Below, in pieces: positions 1 to 12,600 of a DNA stretch of 64,000 nt. How positions within the stretch are numbered: position 1 is the stretch's first letter; each line of letters opens with the position of its first letter. The notes beneath the pieces were generated by a model that saw only the letters and a program-made list of their open reading frames with translations, was not told the DNA's origin and did not search any database. The translations under genes and the position numbers were made by a program. Origin of the DNA: Takakia lepidozioides (taxonomy: Eukaryota > Streptophyta > Takakiopsida > Takakiales > Takakiaceae); NCBI GenBank assembly GCA_030704615.1, contig CM060731.1, positions 76,426,756 to 76,490,755 of the forward strand, in the 5' to 3' direction.

Positions 1-128
1 TTCAATTATACGGCTGTGATAGGCTTTAAAAAAAATATCTCAATGGTAAGTTTTTTGGGCCCAAGGGAAAGAGTTGGGTCTCCATCCTAGGAGCATTCCT
101 TTTGTTGGGCTGGGCCCAAGGGTTTGGC

Positions 129-1955
129 GCAAGGGCGGTTGAAGAGGCTTGCTGGTCCATCGATTGCACGAAGTCGCCATCATCCAAGCCATGACAGGCC
201 TTGAATCCGAGGCAGTACCCGTCAACGATCGGCGCAAGAATGCAACAATCACTGAGTCACTGGGATAAGGCTAGCCTTTATCTCAGATCACAGATGCAAG
301 AGATTCACAGGCCTGGCGCTCGGAGCCTTAGTACGTCTATGATATTCATGGTTGCCCATTTTTTTGAGACATGAAGTTCTAAGTATGACTTCCCCATTGG
401 AACTATGGTAGCGATTGGGATGCTTACACTCTATTCACAATAAATCTTGTAGATGTGTCGTGCGCCGAGTTTGTGACAGATTGTGATCCTTTGTCATGTA
501 CGATAGGACCAATGTTGGGAGGGTATATTGATTTTTTTCCTACCCTCAGGTAAGGGTATATATGACTTTGGGGATCAAACTTATCCTCAGGGTAAGGGTG
601 TAATCTATTTTTTGAAAATATTTACCCTTCGGGTAAGGGCATATATAAATTTTTGGTAAACATTTACCCTCAGGGTAAGGGTATTGGGTGCCACATATAC
701 CATGAGGGTAAGGGTAATTGCAGGATAATAAAGTTATCCTTAAAGTTATGCTCAAAGGACTCTGGGCACAGGGCGTGCAAGTCGGCAAAACCCAAACTGG
801 GTATGAAGACCAGTTTTGGTGCTCAAACTAGTTTCATCCCGTGTTTTTTTCCTTTGTATGAGTTTGGTCCCTAGTTTCTTAACTCGTCCCCACTTAAACT
901 GGGGCAGTTTTTGGCACTTTACTGATAACTTTAATGGTACCATTTTTATATCATCTGGATATCCCAGGGTAATCATAAAGGGTAAAATCATTTAATTAAT
1001 TTAATTTGTGAATTTTATTAAATAATTAGAATAAAGCATTTCAACTGTGTAACATCCCCGTTATATAAAATTTTAATTTAACGGGCTATGCCTTTTATTT
1101 GGAAAAAAAAATTGCTTACTTTATTGTGGCTTATGAATAGCAAAACTTTAGCCCTCATTTATGCTCCTCAAATGGCCCTAAAATATAATAACAAAACAAC
1201 ACATTTTATCATAATGAGGTCCAAAATCACCAGCGCCTGAAGCATACGCTTTGCACGATAGAGAAAATGGCAGGGACCAAGGAAAGAGAGACCGGCAGTG
1301 GCGGGGACTTCGCAAGGAGAGAGTGGCAAGGGCCGGTCTTGGAGCACAAGCTGCAAAGAGGAACACCAACGAAGGGAAAAATAAAAAAATAAAAAAATGC
1401 TAGTTTTTGCCCTCTCTACTAGCAAATACCACACCTATAAATCCCTAGTAATCAAATTATTATACCCTCCTTATTACCAGGCCATTGAACAGATTTACCA
1501 GGGTAAGGGAATCCCTTGAAATTTCAAACCCCAGGGTATATTCCATTAAGGGTATAACAAAAATAATTACCCCTGACAAGAGAGTAGGGTAAGGGTATTT
1601 TTGAATTTCCAGGGTAGGGTATATCCATATACCCTTATTGGGTTTTACCTTAAGGGTATAATGGCAGAAAAAGGGTATCCTCCCAACACTGGATATTTCC
1701 TGTCAGCAGGAAATGATGCCTAGCTTGAAACTGCAATGCTCTTACAGTCCACTGGTACAGGGGCCTAATTTAGTAATTTTCCGTGATGGATCTCTTTTCA
1801 TAGCTGAGGTGCGAAGGAGAGAGTCTATTGGAAGGTGGGGAGAGGGTTTTGAATGGACAGCTATTTGTGACTGCACCGTCTCATGTATGCTGAGGTGCAA
1901 ATCGAACCTATCTTTACACATGACAGAGATCGGTATACATTGTCACAAACTTGCA
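129..1955 (-). repeat. Dispersed repeat R1, left copy, split by a hAT-like element
   Basis: Positions 129-509 and 1692-1955 together match, in reverse complement, the continuous block 18,435-19,038. The match is clear but diverged. The left copy is interrupted exactly at 510-1691 by another element, so the right copy acts as an empty-site control. I see no coding capacity. It is probably an old transposon remnant; the family is not recognised. Confidence 0.75.
510..1691. mobile_element. Non-autonomous hAT-like DNA transposon with AGGGTA/TACCCT arrays
   Basis: The left end reads CAATGTTGGGAGGGTATA and the inverted right end CAGTGTTGGGAGGATACC, giving imperfect terminal inverted repeats. The flanks are gataggac (502-509) and gatatttc (1692-1699), a diverged 8-bp target duplication; the unoccupied R1 copy near 18.68 kb has a single gataggac there. 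Eight-base duplications and CARTG ends are typical of the hAT superfamily. The interior has no transposase frame. It carries many iterations of TACCCT and AGGGTA in both orientations, often as TACCCTCAGGGTAAGGGTA, in the outer 150-250 bases at each end, where hAT transposases usually bind. Confidence 0.8.
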
Positions 1956-1959
1956 TTGA

Positions 1960-2950
1960 AGCTTTTTTTGTTGTGTTCTGCAGGAAAGCAGTGGGCTTGA
2001 AACATTGTCCGAGCAGTGGCATATCCTCTAAACTTGTGTAACAAAACAAACCATCTGTCTGCATGGACAGGGTCCACCGGATTCACTGGAGGCAGGCAGA
2101 TGGTCCTCAAAACATTTTGCAAATACTCCAGACTCATTAGGAACCAGCGACAGGGACTGAGGACTCTCATGAATAGTTTGAGACAGTTAGGTCAGTTCTT
2201 AAAATCGCAGTGAATCTTATCTAGGAGAGTGCATTCTTTCCTGAACTAGATTGGCAATGCCAAAAACCAAGAGGGGATAAGAGGCTGCACAAGAGTCCGC
2301 TATCTTTGATTCTAGTCCATCATCCAAAGTACAGTCCTGGTGCAGTATGCTACCTGGAGTGAAGAGCAGTCCAATCAAGGGTGACACGATAAAATGCCAA
2401 TGCCAACTATTTCTTGTGTTCAGAACTCCAAAATGAGCACCTTTGACAGGTCAAATTTGAAGGGTGAGTCAGTCGCTTCCCTGGCCCTTCATCAGGGTGA
2501 TCCTAACATTGACAGCTATTTCTTCTGTTGTTGACCACCACAGTGAGAAGACGTTCCTTTCGTCAAAGGTTTGGAGCCTCATCAATCACGGTATGTGAGA
2601 CAGATCACCATTGGATTGTTCACAGCCACTGTAGTAACCAATATGATTAAGAAGGTGTAAAACCACAGGTAGAATAGAACAACTTGATGACTGATAACTG
2701 TCCAGACTCTAGCGAAAAATTCCAATGCAGCTGCCACTGAACTTGAAATCTAGCTCCAACTGCCTTCCCACCCTTGTGCAGCTAGAGCACAACGACAAGG
2801 GATCCAAAAACCAGGACCGGGAAGACTATAGCTTTAACTGAGATGTTAGTATTGTTGTCAGCAACGTTGCGGGTTAATATACAATCTTATCCAGTCAGCA
2901 AGACTGCACATCATGGCAGAGATTCAATTAAAGGTGGAGGGAAGCCTCAG
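1960..2950. other. Intergenic, no recognised gene
   Basis: About 1 kb with short open frames only. No protein family, RNA gene or clear repeat was recognised. It lies downstream of the minus-strand PLP-transferase gene and may hold its 3' UTR. Confidence 0.5.
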
Positions 2951-2956
2951 AAGGTG

Positions 2957-3922
2957 TCAGCTGGGGGAGGTGCAGAAGGATGACCGGCGCACCATGAGAC
3001 AGGTAATGTTAGTGGAATGACCAACAACCTTGGGCAGCGTGCAGAGCACATAGTCAGGTTTGTGCAAGTGCAGATCGAGCTGGTCTTGCCCTAGGACAAG
3101 TTCACTAGCATCTAATAGTACATGCCAGCAATTGCGCTGTGCCTCCGACACCCAATGTAGTGAATTCCGGGTGCCCTCGATATCAGCAGGGTAAGCGAAC
3201 AAACCCTTGGGACTGTGGCGTGATTTCTTGCGGAAATACTGTGACAGCTGTGATCCCGGAACCCGCAGGTCCAACCAGCTTCCTGGTGCGGGTAAAACCT
3301 TGGCTTCCTTGTATATTGCAAACTCCCGGATGCAATCCATTTGTTCCTCCAGCACTGTCATATAGTAGTTGTACCGGAAGAATGGGTAGCTCTCTCCCAC
3401 CAGCATCACTGCCTCCTTCAACCCTGTGGTAAAACTTACTAGGTACTCCTCCTCCGTCACCCGACAAAGCTTCAAGACTCTGTTTCGAGCATGCATTTCT
3501 GGCACTGAGATGGAATTATCTGGCAATGATGACTTCTTGGTGATTATGTCAAGCAAGCGTGATGGTGCTAAGGGCATTTTTTGGGGTTCTGGAAGTCCGG
3601 TAGCTGCTTTAGCAAATGTAGGTGAAATCCGTTCTGCCAGTATGCCAGAGCTAGTGCTGCCATCCTCATTCATCTCGCCTTCCTCCTTCACACTGAGTAG
3701 TGTCTGTCCCTCGGTATTGCTGATCAAGCCATTATAGTACTCGGGATACCTTGCTTGCACATACTGCTCCACATACCGCATCTCTGTGGGTGTGATGGGC
3801 CCTGACCATCTCAAGTCCAACCCCCGCAGTGATGAGATGGCCTCTGCTATGATGTACGGCGGTATCACAAAAGTACGCGCCTGCAATGCCATGTCATCCC
3901 TTGTGCCGTTAGACATGTACAC
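2957..3922 (-). CDS. PLP-dependent transferase, molybdenum-cofactor-sulfurase-like (3' part of gene)
   Basis: The frame resembles the plant aminotransferase class V-fold proteins annotated as molybdenum cofactor sulfurase-like. Matching landmarks are ARNRVLKLCRVTEEEY, then a SYPFFRYNYY segment, SPKGLFAYPADIEGTRNS, CWHVLLDASELVLG and DYVLCTLPKVVGHS. The lysine in LPKVVG sits where the PLP-binding lysine is expected, and the Asp of LLDA where the cofactor-ring Asp is expected. A splice acceptor (ttgcag, about 3880) precedes ARTFVIPPY, so the apparent first ATG is probably intronic and this is the last large exon. Exons upstream (4-4.7 kb) could not be assigned. The N-terminal part does not match the usual family start. 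The substrate of these plant paralogues is unknown; the family call is firmer than the function. Confidence 0.7.
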   Translation of the reverse strand: MYMSNGTRDDMALQARTFVIPPYIIAEAISSLRGLDLRWSGPITPTEMRYVEQYVQARYPEYYNGLISNTEGQTLLSVKEEGEMNEDGSTSSGILAERISPTFAKAATGLPEPQKMPLAPSRLLDIITKKSSLPDNSISVPEMHARNRVLKLCRVTEEEYLVSFTTGLKEAVMLVGESYPFFRYNYYMTVLEEQMDCIREFAIYKEAKVLPAPGSWLDLRVPGSQLSQYFRKKSRHSPKGLFAYPADIEGTRNSLHWVSEAQRNCWHVLLDASELVLGQDQLDLHLHKPDYVLCTLPKVVGHSTNITCLMVRRSSFCTSPS

Positions 3923-3924
3923 AA

Positions 3925-5683
3925 AAAGATAACATCCAGAAAGATAAGTTCCCGCTCACCAATTAATATCTTAGGGCATACCTCAGGGCTTATCCATGAT
4001 ACGAGTTGAGTATCTCTACCATGGTTACATGATCTCCAATATTTCAGGCATATCAACATAATCCCAGGTGTAATCCTTGTCAGATGCTAAAGACATTAAT
4101 CTCTAAGATCAGAAACATCACATCGCACCACATACTCACTCAAAAGAGCACCTAACCCTCAGCTTGCCAGAAAAATGGTTGAAGTTGCTCACTTACACAA
4201 ATTAACAGGACCCCCAACTCTATCATATCCTCTGCATCATATGCCCTGGGAATTCAACAAAATGCAGATGATATCATAACTTGATACAAGTATTTCAGAG
4301 AGCGAGGGATAACACCCACCTTCGGTTCCTCCTCTTTACTACGTTGCCTTCGGGCCCGCGGCAGTGGGGGAGGATTGGACCCCATGCCTGCCTGCATTCC
4401 TTCTCACCGCTGCTCAATATGTCGAAAATCTTCGCCACACAGCTAGACGCCCAGCAGGACATGCAGTGTCTGAGTATCTACTGCTCTACGATGGGATCGA
4501 CAACCTCCGATTTCGGAATAGTTAGTTCGGAAAATGAAGGATTACTTCTTCATTGCAGTTTACCACCCGGCCCACCTTCGAATTCCCAAGGATCTCTCTA
4601 GCCCATCTGAACCTTAAAGAGGTAGAGTAATTCAAAACCAGGGACCACTACCTGCACAATCTACTAATAGGGAACCCTAGAGCGAACGTTTAGGCAAAAC
4701 AACTCGGCAAGCATAAGACTTGGCCATAATGTTGAAGAAAACATGATGTGCTCTACAGTAGGGGGAAAGACAATTCCAGCCTCCTTCTCCTGTTGACTGA
4801 TTTCGTCAAAGTTTGACCTTTAGTAATTTCAAAGAGCGCGTCCCACCACCATCGTCATCGTGCTTGGGCCTGCGCGTGGGAAGGCCCTCGCCCGAGTGCT
4901 TCCCAGTGCAACTGATAATCTGACAGCTGTCTTCTGACATTCCACTGTTGCACTTGGCAGTCAGCGATGGGTCCATTTGCTACGCGGCAATCAGTCATAG
5001 GTCAAATAGTGTTGCAAAGGATTGTGTTGGGAGAATGGGCTCTTGGGATTAAGTAGGGAGAAGTGATGCGAATGTGGATGGTTGGTTGTGATGAGCGAGA
5101 GAGTCTTCTTGGTCCCATTGTTTATCCCGCACAGTGGATTCGCATCCTTGGTGTCTTTGAGTCGAAATCATTCTCGAGGCCCCAGGGGTAGTCGCCTAAT
5201 AGGTTGCGGAGTGGGACATCCCAGAAACCCAATTCAAGCCAGGCGAGTGCCTTCTTGGGTTCTCACTTTTGATTCCATGCATGAACTAGGATCCATTAAA
5301 GGATTCAAGGGTTGCAATATTAGCTCTCGAAACATGCAACGTGAAACAGATGTGGACATTTATGAGGGATCAAATACACTGAAGCTTACTTGCCCTCTGT
5401 CAATGGTTCACTTTGCAACGCGTTGTTTCTCTCCCTTAATCGAGGATTTGTGCTTCATTCTTGTCTCAGCCAGTTTATGTTCTACACAAGTCATCTTGTG
5501 AGTCAACACTTGCTTTATTAGCTCTACACTGTCTTGCCAATCATGCCAGAAACCTTGATTGTAAAAAGTCTTTGACTTCTTACATATAGGATTCAGTCCT
5601 TTTCCTAGATAAAGTACATAAGCACTTCACTTTCGCATATCAATTTTGAAAAGCCACAGCCAGACGCAAATAAATCCTGATTC
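3925..5683. other. Intergenic or upstream exons of the PLP gene, unassigned
   Basis: The stretch probably contains 5' exons and promoter of the minus-strand PLP-transferase gene. I could not place exons with confidence. The open frames at 4281-4601 and 5082-5501 (plus) match nothing I know. Confidence 0.4.
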
Positions 5684-6736
5684 TCAATCCGTGGAGGGAA
5701 AAGCATCTTTCACAGCAGAAGCAGCAGTCAAATAATTGAGAGTGTTTCTTAAGGTCTCCTTCTCTCTCTTGAGGCGCACCGCAGTGTCTTCTAACTCCAA
5801 CAACGCCTGCTGCTCCACAGGGGCACCCTCAAAAGTGCTGCCCACCCAAAAAGAGAAAGGGGTTGGAAACAATTTCTTGCGCAAGTCGTCAGGGACGTCT
5901 TTGTCAGCCTTCCCACTGACACGGTTGGAGAGACGGATCACGTCCTTCATATAGGCCTCCACCTCTGTTGCTAGTGCCTCCACATCCTCTGCCTCCTGCG
6001 AAGGTCGATCCTCCAGCCACTCTACCTGGGCCACCAAGTAGGGCTTGGTCCGCACAATGCTAACTACCCTAAATCGTTCCTGCCCCTTGCATATCATGAA
6101 GAAGCGGTCATCAACCAGCCGCTCATGCTTTATGACCTCCCCCACACACCCAACTGCTGCAACACCTGCCCCTTTATCTGTATATACTATCCCAAACCGC
6201 AAATCTGTCTGCAGCAGTGTATGCATCATAATCCGGTACCGAAACTCAAAGATTTGAAGGGGCAGAATTGCACCTGGGAACAACACCAGTGGAAGGGGGA
6301 AGAGGGGAAGCTCTACTAGCCTGTCTGCCTCTCTCCTATCTGCCTGTGTTTCCTCAGATGCAGTACATTTGATTGAGTGCTTGTGAGGCCTTGTCTCATT
6401 TTTCCGTCTTTGATAAGGCGATAATATTTCCATGTGGCTTCCAAGGCTGTAATCTCCTAATCTGGGCACATGCCTTTGTGAGGAACAAATTGCTTCCCCT
6501 CGTTCTACGGGCCTGATTTCTGCTCTCCCAGCAGATACACATCTACAGCCTTCGATCTCCAAAATTCTCTTCCCAAACCTGTGCTTATAAGGAGAAAGAT
6601 AGGGCTCACTAGAAGACAGCGCACAAGATGAGGAGGCCAAACAGGATGTCATAGTTCGTTTGAGGTTAGCTGAGGTCGAAGCAATACAGACCGGTGTTGA
6701 TGACGGGAGCTGGCTTGAAGATAACACACCGCACAT
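5684..6736 (-). CDS. Chloroplast LON substrate-binding-domain protein
   Basis: A single uninterrupted 350-residue frame. Residues 1 to about 115 are rich in Ser, Ala and Arg with few acidic residues, like a plastid transit peptide. Residues about 140-345 form a LON N-terminal (substrate-binding) domain, starting at VELPLFPLPLVLFPGAILPL and continuing with IFEFRYRIMMHTLL, GIVYTDKGAGVAAVGCVGEV and GQERFRVVSI. There is no AAA+ module and no Ser-Lys protease domain, so it is not a full Lon protease. It matches the plant stand-alone LON-domain proteins, such as the Arabidopsis pair annotated as ATP-dependent protease La domain protein. Their role is poorly known; substrate or adaptor binding in plastids is plausible. 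The start chosen is the first in-frame ATG before the transit-like region. Confidence 0.92.
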   Translation of the reverse strand: MCGVLSSSQLPSSTPVCIASTSANLKRTMTSCLASSSCALSSSEPYLSPYKHRFGKRILEIEGCRCVSAGRAEIRPVERGEAICSSQRHVPRLGDYSLGSHMEILSPYQRRKNETRPHKHSIKCTASEETQADRREADRLVELPLFPLPLVLFPGAILPLQIFEFRYRIMMHTLLQTDLRFGIVYTDKGAGVAAVGCVGEVIKHERLVDDRFFMICKGQERFRVVSIVRTKPYLVAQVEWLEDRPSQEAEDVEALATEVEAYMKDVIRLSNRVSGKADKDVPDDLRKKLFPTPFSFWVGSTFEGAPVEQQALLELEDTAVRLKREKETLRNTLNYLTAASAVKDAFPSTD

Positions 6737-6879
6737 CGCATTCTGAAGTCCCTAAAGAGAAGTTCAGAAGATACTCAATACTAGAGCCAATTGTTGACTA
6801 TTACAAGATTAGCCCAATTGAAGCTCTGCAGGAGCTGGGAAATTGGAATCTTCTCTTAATAACCATGGACGCGATCTGA

Positions 6880-6950
6880 CGGACATGTACAAGGAGAGAG
6901 AGCGAGAGAGAAGAGGTGCGCGGAAGGGAGGGCGGGAGGGCAGTTACTTT
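6880..6950 (-). promoter_or_regulatory. Pyrimidine-rich patch upstream of LON-domain gene
   Basis: On the coding strand this reads as long CT/CCCT runs (GAGA and GGGAGGG on plus), 150-210 bases upstream of the LON-domain start. Plant core promoters and 5' UTRs often carry such Y-patches. This is inferred from position and composition only. Confidence 0.35.
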
Positions 6951-9660
6951 CAAGCTTGAAGGACACCTAGAGATGACAACCAGAAAAACCAATGAGAGCA
7001 ATCACATGCACAACACACATCATAGACGTGCCAAGAAAGGGAATGTACACTGAAAGCAGGCTGGACATAGACTAAAGAAAGAAAAAGAAGGAGAAAATAG
7101 CAAAACCCACAACAGAGCTGGAAAGTCGACGCAAATTGAGGAGGGGGAAGGACAGATATAAAAGTTCATGGACAATGCAACACAATCACATGCATGCAGT
7201 CGCGAAAACTGACGTCTCTTATGGTGGGAGGGGAGCTGAAAGCCGATTAAACATAGAGGAAAGGGCTCTCGTGTCTTTTATGACATTTGCAACTGTCAGA
7301 TCGACAAAGGCTACAAGACATACAAGCTTGTATGTGGCTGCCAAGGCAATGGGGACAGAACTAGACAAACACATAAAAGTGGCGGGGAGAAAAAGAACTC
7401 ACTCACCATTGCCAAACTGCAAGTTTTTCGTCCCCTCTACGAGCTTGAAACTCTGCTCAGAGACAAGTTGCACAGCTTGACAATTCAGCTCTGCTTCTGC
7501 TTCCTTACTCCTCCACTGCAATCGCCCCCGGTGCAAACTACTTTCTTTATCCCAACAAGAGTTCGGTGCTCTTTCCAGACTGGACCTTCCTCAGATGAGA
7601 TTCAATTCTAAGTTACCAATCGTGGGTCTCCTACACCCGCAACTATATACAATGCCCTTTACTTGAGTTAGGACAGCAGGTGAAGGAGCGAGAACGCACA
7701 TACACATGAACGACGGCAATCCACGCCACGAAGCGAGCTGGTCGCTGAGGTTGAGGGTTCCAGCTAGAAATCCAGATCGCAGCCTGCCCAACAACATAGC
7801 CTACCGCTTTCTTCACCCCTTTTGTCCGTCCCTGACCCTCCTGCTCTTATCGCCCACGAGAGAGACGACTCAACGCAGGCGTTTGTGGCACACGAATGGT
7901 CATCGTTAAAACTACGATAATGGACGGTGACAAAGCACTTTCGTAGGTTGGAATAGATTGGCCCGAAGGAAAAAGTCGAATCTACCTGGAATTAGACCTA
8001 GGGTTGCCGGTGCTTCCAGAGTTGCTTTGTGTCATTGCATCTCCTTGAAGCAGTGTAGGTAGCAGTGCTGTGGAATCAAGCCAGTGACAAGGTGAGGAGA
8101 GTTAGCAATGAAGTCCGTTTGCTTATTACCCGCCAATCCCCAGGTACAGTTCATCAGCCGTTTTCCGAAAACGAGTATGTTTTATTCCTCTCCTTTCTCT
8201 TCCTGCATCTTTATGCGTCTAGTTGGGTTTTTTTCTTTTTGTATGGTTCATCGTGTTGGGCGACGTGATGAAGCGCGATAATTTAAGGATTCTGGCATAG
8301 TGATTTCGAAAAGCGAAGCACAACCAGATGAATCCTGGGGTTACCAAATGCAGCATGTGAGATGCACCTGCATTCATTCTTGAGTTTTCCTGGTCATTTT
8401 GTGATGGTGATGACCTTGGGGACAAACAGAGGTGGATTGTGTATTTTTTCGGAACCCCTATTGATTCGTCTGCTATGCCATGACGAGGGGTCTCGGGTGT
8501 GCATGTGAGAACAACAGAACATCATACTCATGCAGTCATGCCACCAGATACCCGTTGGTATGGTCTTAGTGTGTCTTATAAACTCTTACCAGGGGTGACT
8601 TGATAGTCTTCCTCCCATGCGCTTTTCTTTCTCTCTCTCATTCTGCGGGAGGCAGTTTAACTGGAGAAGATCTTGGAGTAGCAAAATGCATCAATACCCA
8701 TGAGAAAGACAGCCCTGTACTGCCTGATGCATTACTGTCTCCGTAGGAGGAAGTGAGGAGGAAGCACATCCATGAGAGTATTGTGGGTGTACAGGTGTTG
8801 GACTACTGCGGCTACAGAAATCAGCAGTTTAAGAATTTTCAGGTGCTTGCTTTCTTCTCCTTCTGTTGCTTGATTGGGCAGGGTAGTAACAAGTGAGCAT
8901 CGATTCTTTTTGAAAATCTTGAGGAAAGATTGAGTAGTAAAGAGAGTTTGAGGGAACAACCTTCCCTCTAGCTTCTTTTATGATCTGTGCATGGCAGCAT
9001 AAAGGAGGGCTGTGGAAGATGTGTTTACCTTTAGAGTGCAGACGGCCGTGTAGACATGAGATGTGCAAAAGGTTTTCATTCCATTCTTCGACAAACCAAG
9101 CTTTGTATGGTTAATTAGAATGGTGTGTTGCAATGACTGCTGGGTGATAGAGTTGTTGAGCATTTGCTGAGGGCACAATATATGTTTTTGGATTTTGTGC
9201 AGACAAGGTAGGGTCAAGAGCGATGACAGGGCCCATGTTTGCCACAGCTTTTGGGATTTGACAACTTGGCACAAGGGTTGCCATGAACTTGTTTATATTT
9301 ACATGCTATCTCGTGCAGGGAATATACGACAACTTACCGCTCATTGGATTTATTTCATGGAATATCTGACGAAGATATATTTGTGGACAGTTTCTTTGAT
9401 GTTGATCTGCTGCATGAGCAACTTGTTGTAAACTCTGGAAAATAAGGAATAGAAAGCTGTCATACAGTCAGTTTGAGTCCACTGCCGTTTTCTCCTGTAG
9501 CGAAATAATTGGTTGGTGGAAAATGATTGGTTTGTGAGAAATTGCTATGTCTGTATAACTTTTGAGAGGATAACTTATGTATGAAATTCAATGCAAATCA
9601 AGTTTATGTTTGATCTGATTTTTATAATCTAATTTATGTTATGCAATTAGCTCGAAACCT
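6951..9660. other. Intergenic, no recognised gene
   Basis: About 2.7 kb between the divergent LON-domain gene and SLOW GREEN 1. I see no recognisable protein, RNA gene or long repeat. Short open frames in all phases look random. It presumably includes both promoters. Confidence 0.45.
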
Positions 9661-9662
9661 AA

Positions 9663-12600
9663 ATGGCGAGGGAGGAGTGTGCAGGGTCAGGGTTAAACAA
9701 CATTCTCGGATCCAACAGCGACAGTTCAGGGCGTTGGAAGAGCTGGGCCTGCCTGATCAGCCATTGCTTTGGTTACAGAATGGCAGAAGGTGAGATTGCA
9801 GCCCTGTAATTATGCTACTCTATTTTATGTTGGCAACATGGATGTGGGCTAAAGCCTAAAGATATTATTGACTGGGCTGGCATGGTACTGACAAAGTTCT
9901 CATATCTTTCCATTTACCATAACACCTAAAGATGTACTTATCCACTATCATTGATTTCAATTCTGAATGGGGCTGGCGGAGGGTTGGTTGCAGTTTACTT
10001 CACACATGGAAGACCGGGGTGGTCTCTAACTGCCAAACTCTAGGTTGTGGCGGATTGGAGAAGCATATCATCAAAACTCACAATGCTGTTGCCGGGAGGA
10101 ATGGAGACCTCACTGATATGGGGGAAGGCCATTCATCTCTTATGGAAGGAAGAAGTGCTGCAGAGCAAATGCACCCTTTGAAAAGGGAGAAGGAATTGGT
10201 CAAGACCAAACAGGCACACCAAGAGCCTGGGTCTACTGATCAAGCAGAAGGCAGCACTGGCAGAACACTAGGACTGCTGGTTGGCAGTGTATTACTGTTC
10301 TTAAGTCTTAGATTGGGTCTTGCCAAACCCGCTTTCTGTCAAAGCTTAGCTTCTCCTTCCTCCACTGTTACCTCTGCTTCATCACAGCAAGAGGAAGTTC
10401 AAGGACAAGGGAGGAATGAAGCAGGTTCATCAGTGATAGGAGAAATGAAGGGAGAGGGGGAGGTGCCACAAAGTGGGGAGGCGGAGGAAAACTTGGCTCC
10501 AGGGGTTCAAGAGGGAGCAGATCTCCAAACTGATGAGGGTGGTGAGGCCAATGCTGCACCCGATGCAGCAGAGATGGTCTTAATTGACTTTTTGGAGCGG
10601 CACCCAGAGGATATGAAGACACTGCAGGGTCTGCTTTATTTGCGCCTTCGCAAGGGGGAGGTGCGAGCAGCACTTGAAGTGCTGGACAAGCTACTTGCAT
10701 TGCAGCCAACCCACCTTCCATGGCAGCTTATGAAGGCCCAGGCGCTGGAGTTTGTTGGTGACTTGGAACAGGCACGCCATGCATTTGAAGGCATCCTTGA
10801 GGCCCATCCTTTATCTGCTCGGGCTTTGCAGGCATGCCAGACCTCCCACCTCCCACCTGTCCATCGTCCTATATGTGCATTGCAGGTGTGGGTTGTGTGT
10901 ATAAGTGGTCAAGGTGTGAAAATCAAGAAGTAGATAAATAGACACCAGCTGCCTGGGTCCATGACAGTACTTGTAGACTGCATCTAATAAGGTAAGAAGC
11001 AATCAAGACAAAGTCTCTTATAGATGAACAGAATTTGATTGAAGTTTAAGGAAAAACTGACACAATATCTATAAGTCTTGAGGACATGTTATCGTACTTC
11101 TGTGTCACATCCCAAATTTATGGGTTTATCCATCTGATTAAGACGTTACGTAAGGAGATTCCACAATCCTTAGCTTGATAGATAAAAGTAGGTCTTTTGA
11201 TCTCTTCAACGTACAAAACAAGTTTATGACAGTTCTTGATATGAAAAACCCCTCCTCATACAGAAAAATTGTCTGTCACTTTATGATTGTCTAACCTGAA
11301 TCATGAACCTTCTTGATGTGTAATTGACGCATGTTATACTGGTCAGCATTGGAACAGCCAGAGGTCCGTTTGTTCTCCATTTGTTTCAAGCAGAACTTGA
11401 GTTTTACCTGTGTTTTTTCGGTACTCCTGCTCGATGTATTATGGTGGCCTCCTTTTGTAATAATGGAGGTGCAAAAATTGTAGATTTCATAAGACTTGTT
11501 TGCTGTAGCCATGTGGCCATAGACCCCACGCCCAGCTTGGACGGAAATAGAGGGAATAGGCACAACCTTTGTGAGGGGCTCACTCCAGCAGTGGGACTTA
11601 TTGTAGGCAATCAAAACATCGTAAACATAGGACATGGGTCTGCTTGCCAGAAATCCTTTGCACAAAGCCTATCACAGGTACCCCTTCACTACCAGCTGGC
11701 ATTGAACTTGTGTGTCTGATTGTCCAGGAAACAAAGTGAATTGATAAGCTATGCAAGAGAGGTGGGTGGCAATGGATGATGGTTGGAAAGTGGGAAGATT
11801 AGATTCTGACTTGTAACCAGGAATGTACAGCTGCTTGTGGGATGTAGGGGCTGGCAATCATAATGTCAAAGATGGGGGAAGACAAGCAGATGTTGGAGAT
11901 GCTGCAGCGAGCAGTGAATGCAGCAGTGGAGGCCTCCCTGCCAATTGAGGCAACCAACTTGCGCATGCTGCTGGGTCAAATGCATACCCTGCAGGTCAGT
12001 CCTTTACACCTGTGAGGCTAGACCAGAGTCTTGCTTAAGGCAAATTTACTGAAACTTCCGAAGAGATATAAGAGTGAAAAGCCCTACATATGTTGTGTAG
12101 GTGGTATTTATCGAAAGGTTCTCATGTTTTCACAGACAAGCTGATTTGTTAGCCATGAGGACAGAGTCTGGACAGCAGATCAGGAGAGTGCATCTGTGAT
12201 TTGCAAATTAGCCTTTCTGATGGATGTGTCCATGTGGCCTGCAGGGCAACTTGCAGGAGGCAATGCAGCAGTATAGAGATGTTACGAAGGATAATCCTAC
12301 AGACTTCCGGCCTTATCTTTGCCAGGCACACCCTCTCTCTTTCTTTTGTGCATATGGGGAGACTGCCTAACATTGTACAGTGAGTTGATCCTCTCGAGGA
12401 AATGGGAACCCAGCTTGTCTGTGCATGACCATAAGGATAGCCAAATATTCTGCAGTATGATGGGTATGTTGTGAACAGGGGCTAGAAGCACTTAGAATCG
12501 CCAACAGGACTCGTCGCTCAGGTCAGGATGCTCAGAGAAATGCTGCGATCCGGATTTGTCCTCTATTCTGGGTCGTATTTCTTCATGGAGTGGCTTCATG

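Noticed and set aside
560-730. Interstitial telomere repeats (AGGGTA-like)
   Set aside because: The plant telomere unit is TTTAGGG in uniform orientation. Here the motif is palindromically arranged in both orientations, irregularly spaced and confined within terminal inverted repeats.
11291-11719. Open frames on both strands around repeat R2
   Set aside because: They lie in an SG1 intron and coincide with a non-coding dispersed repeat.
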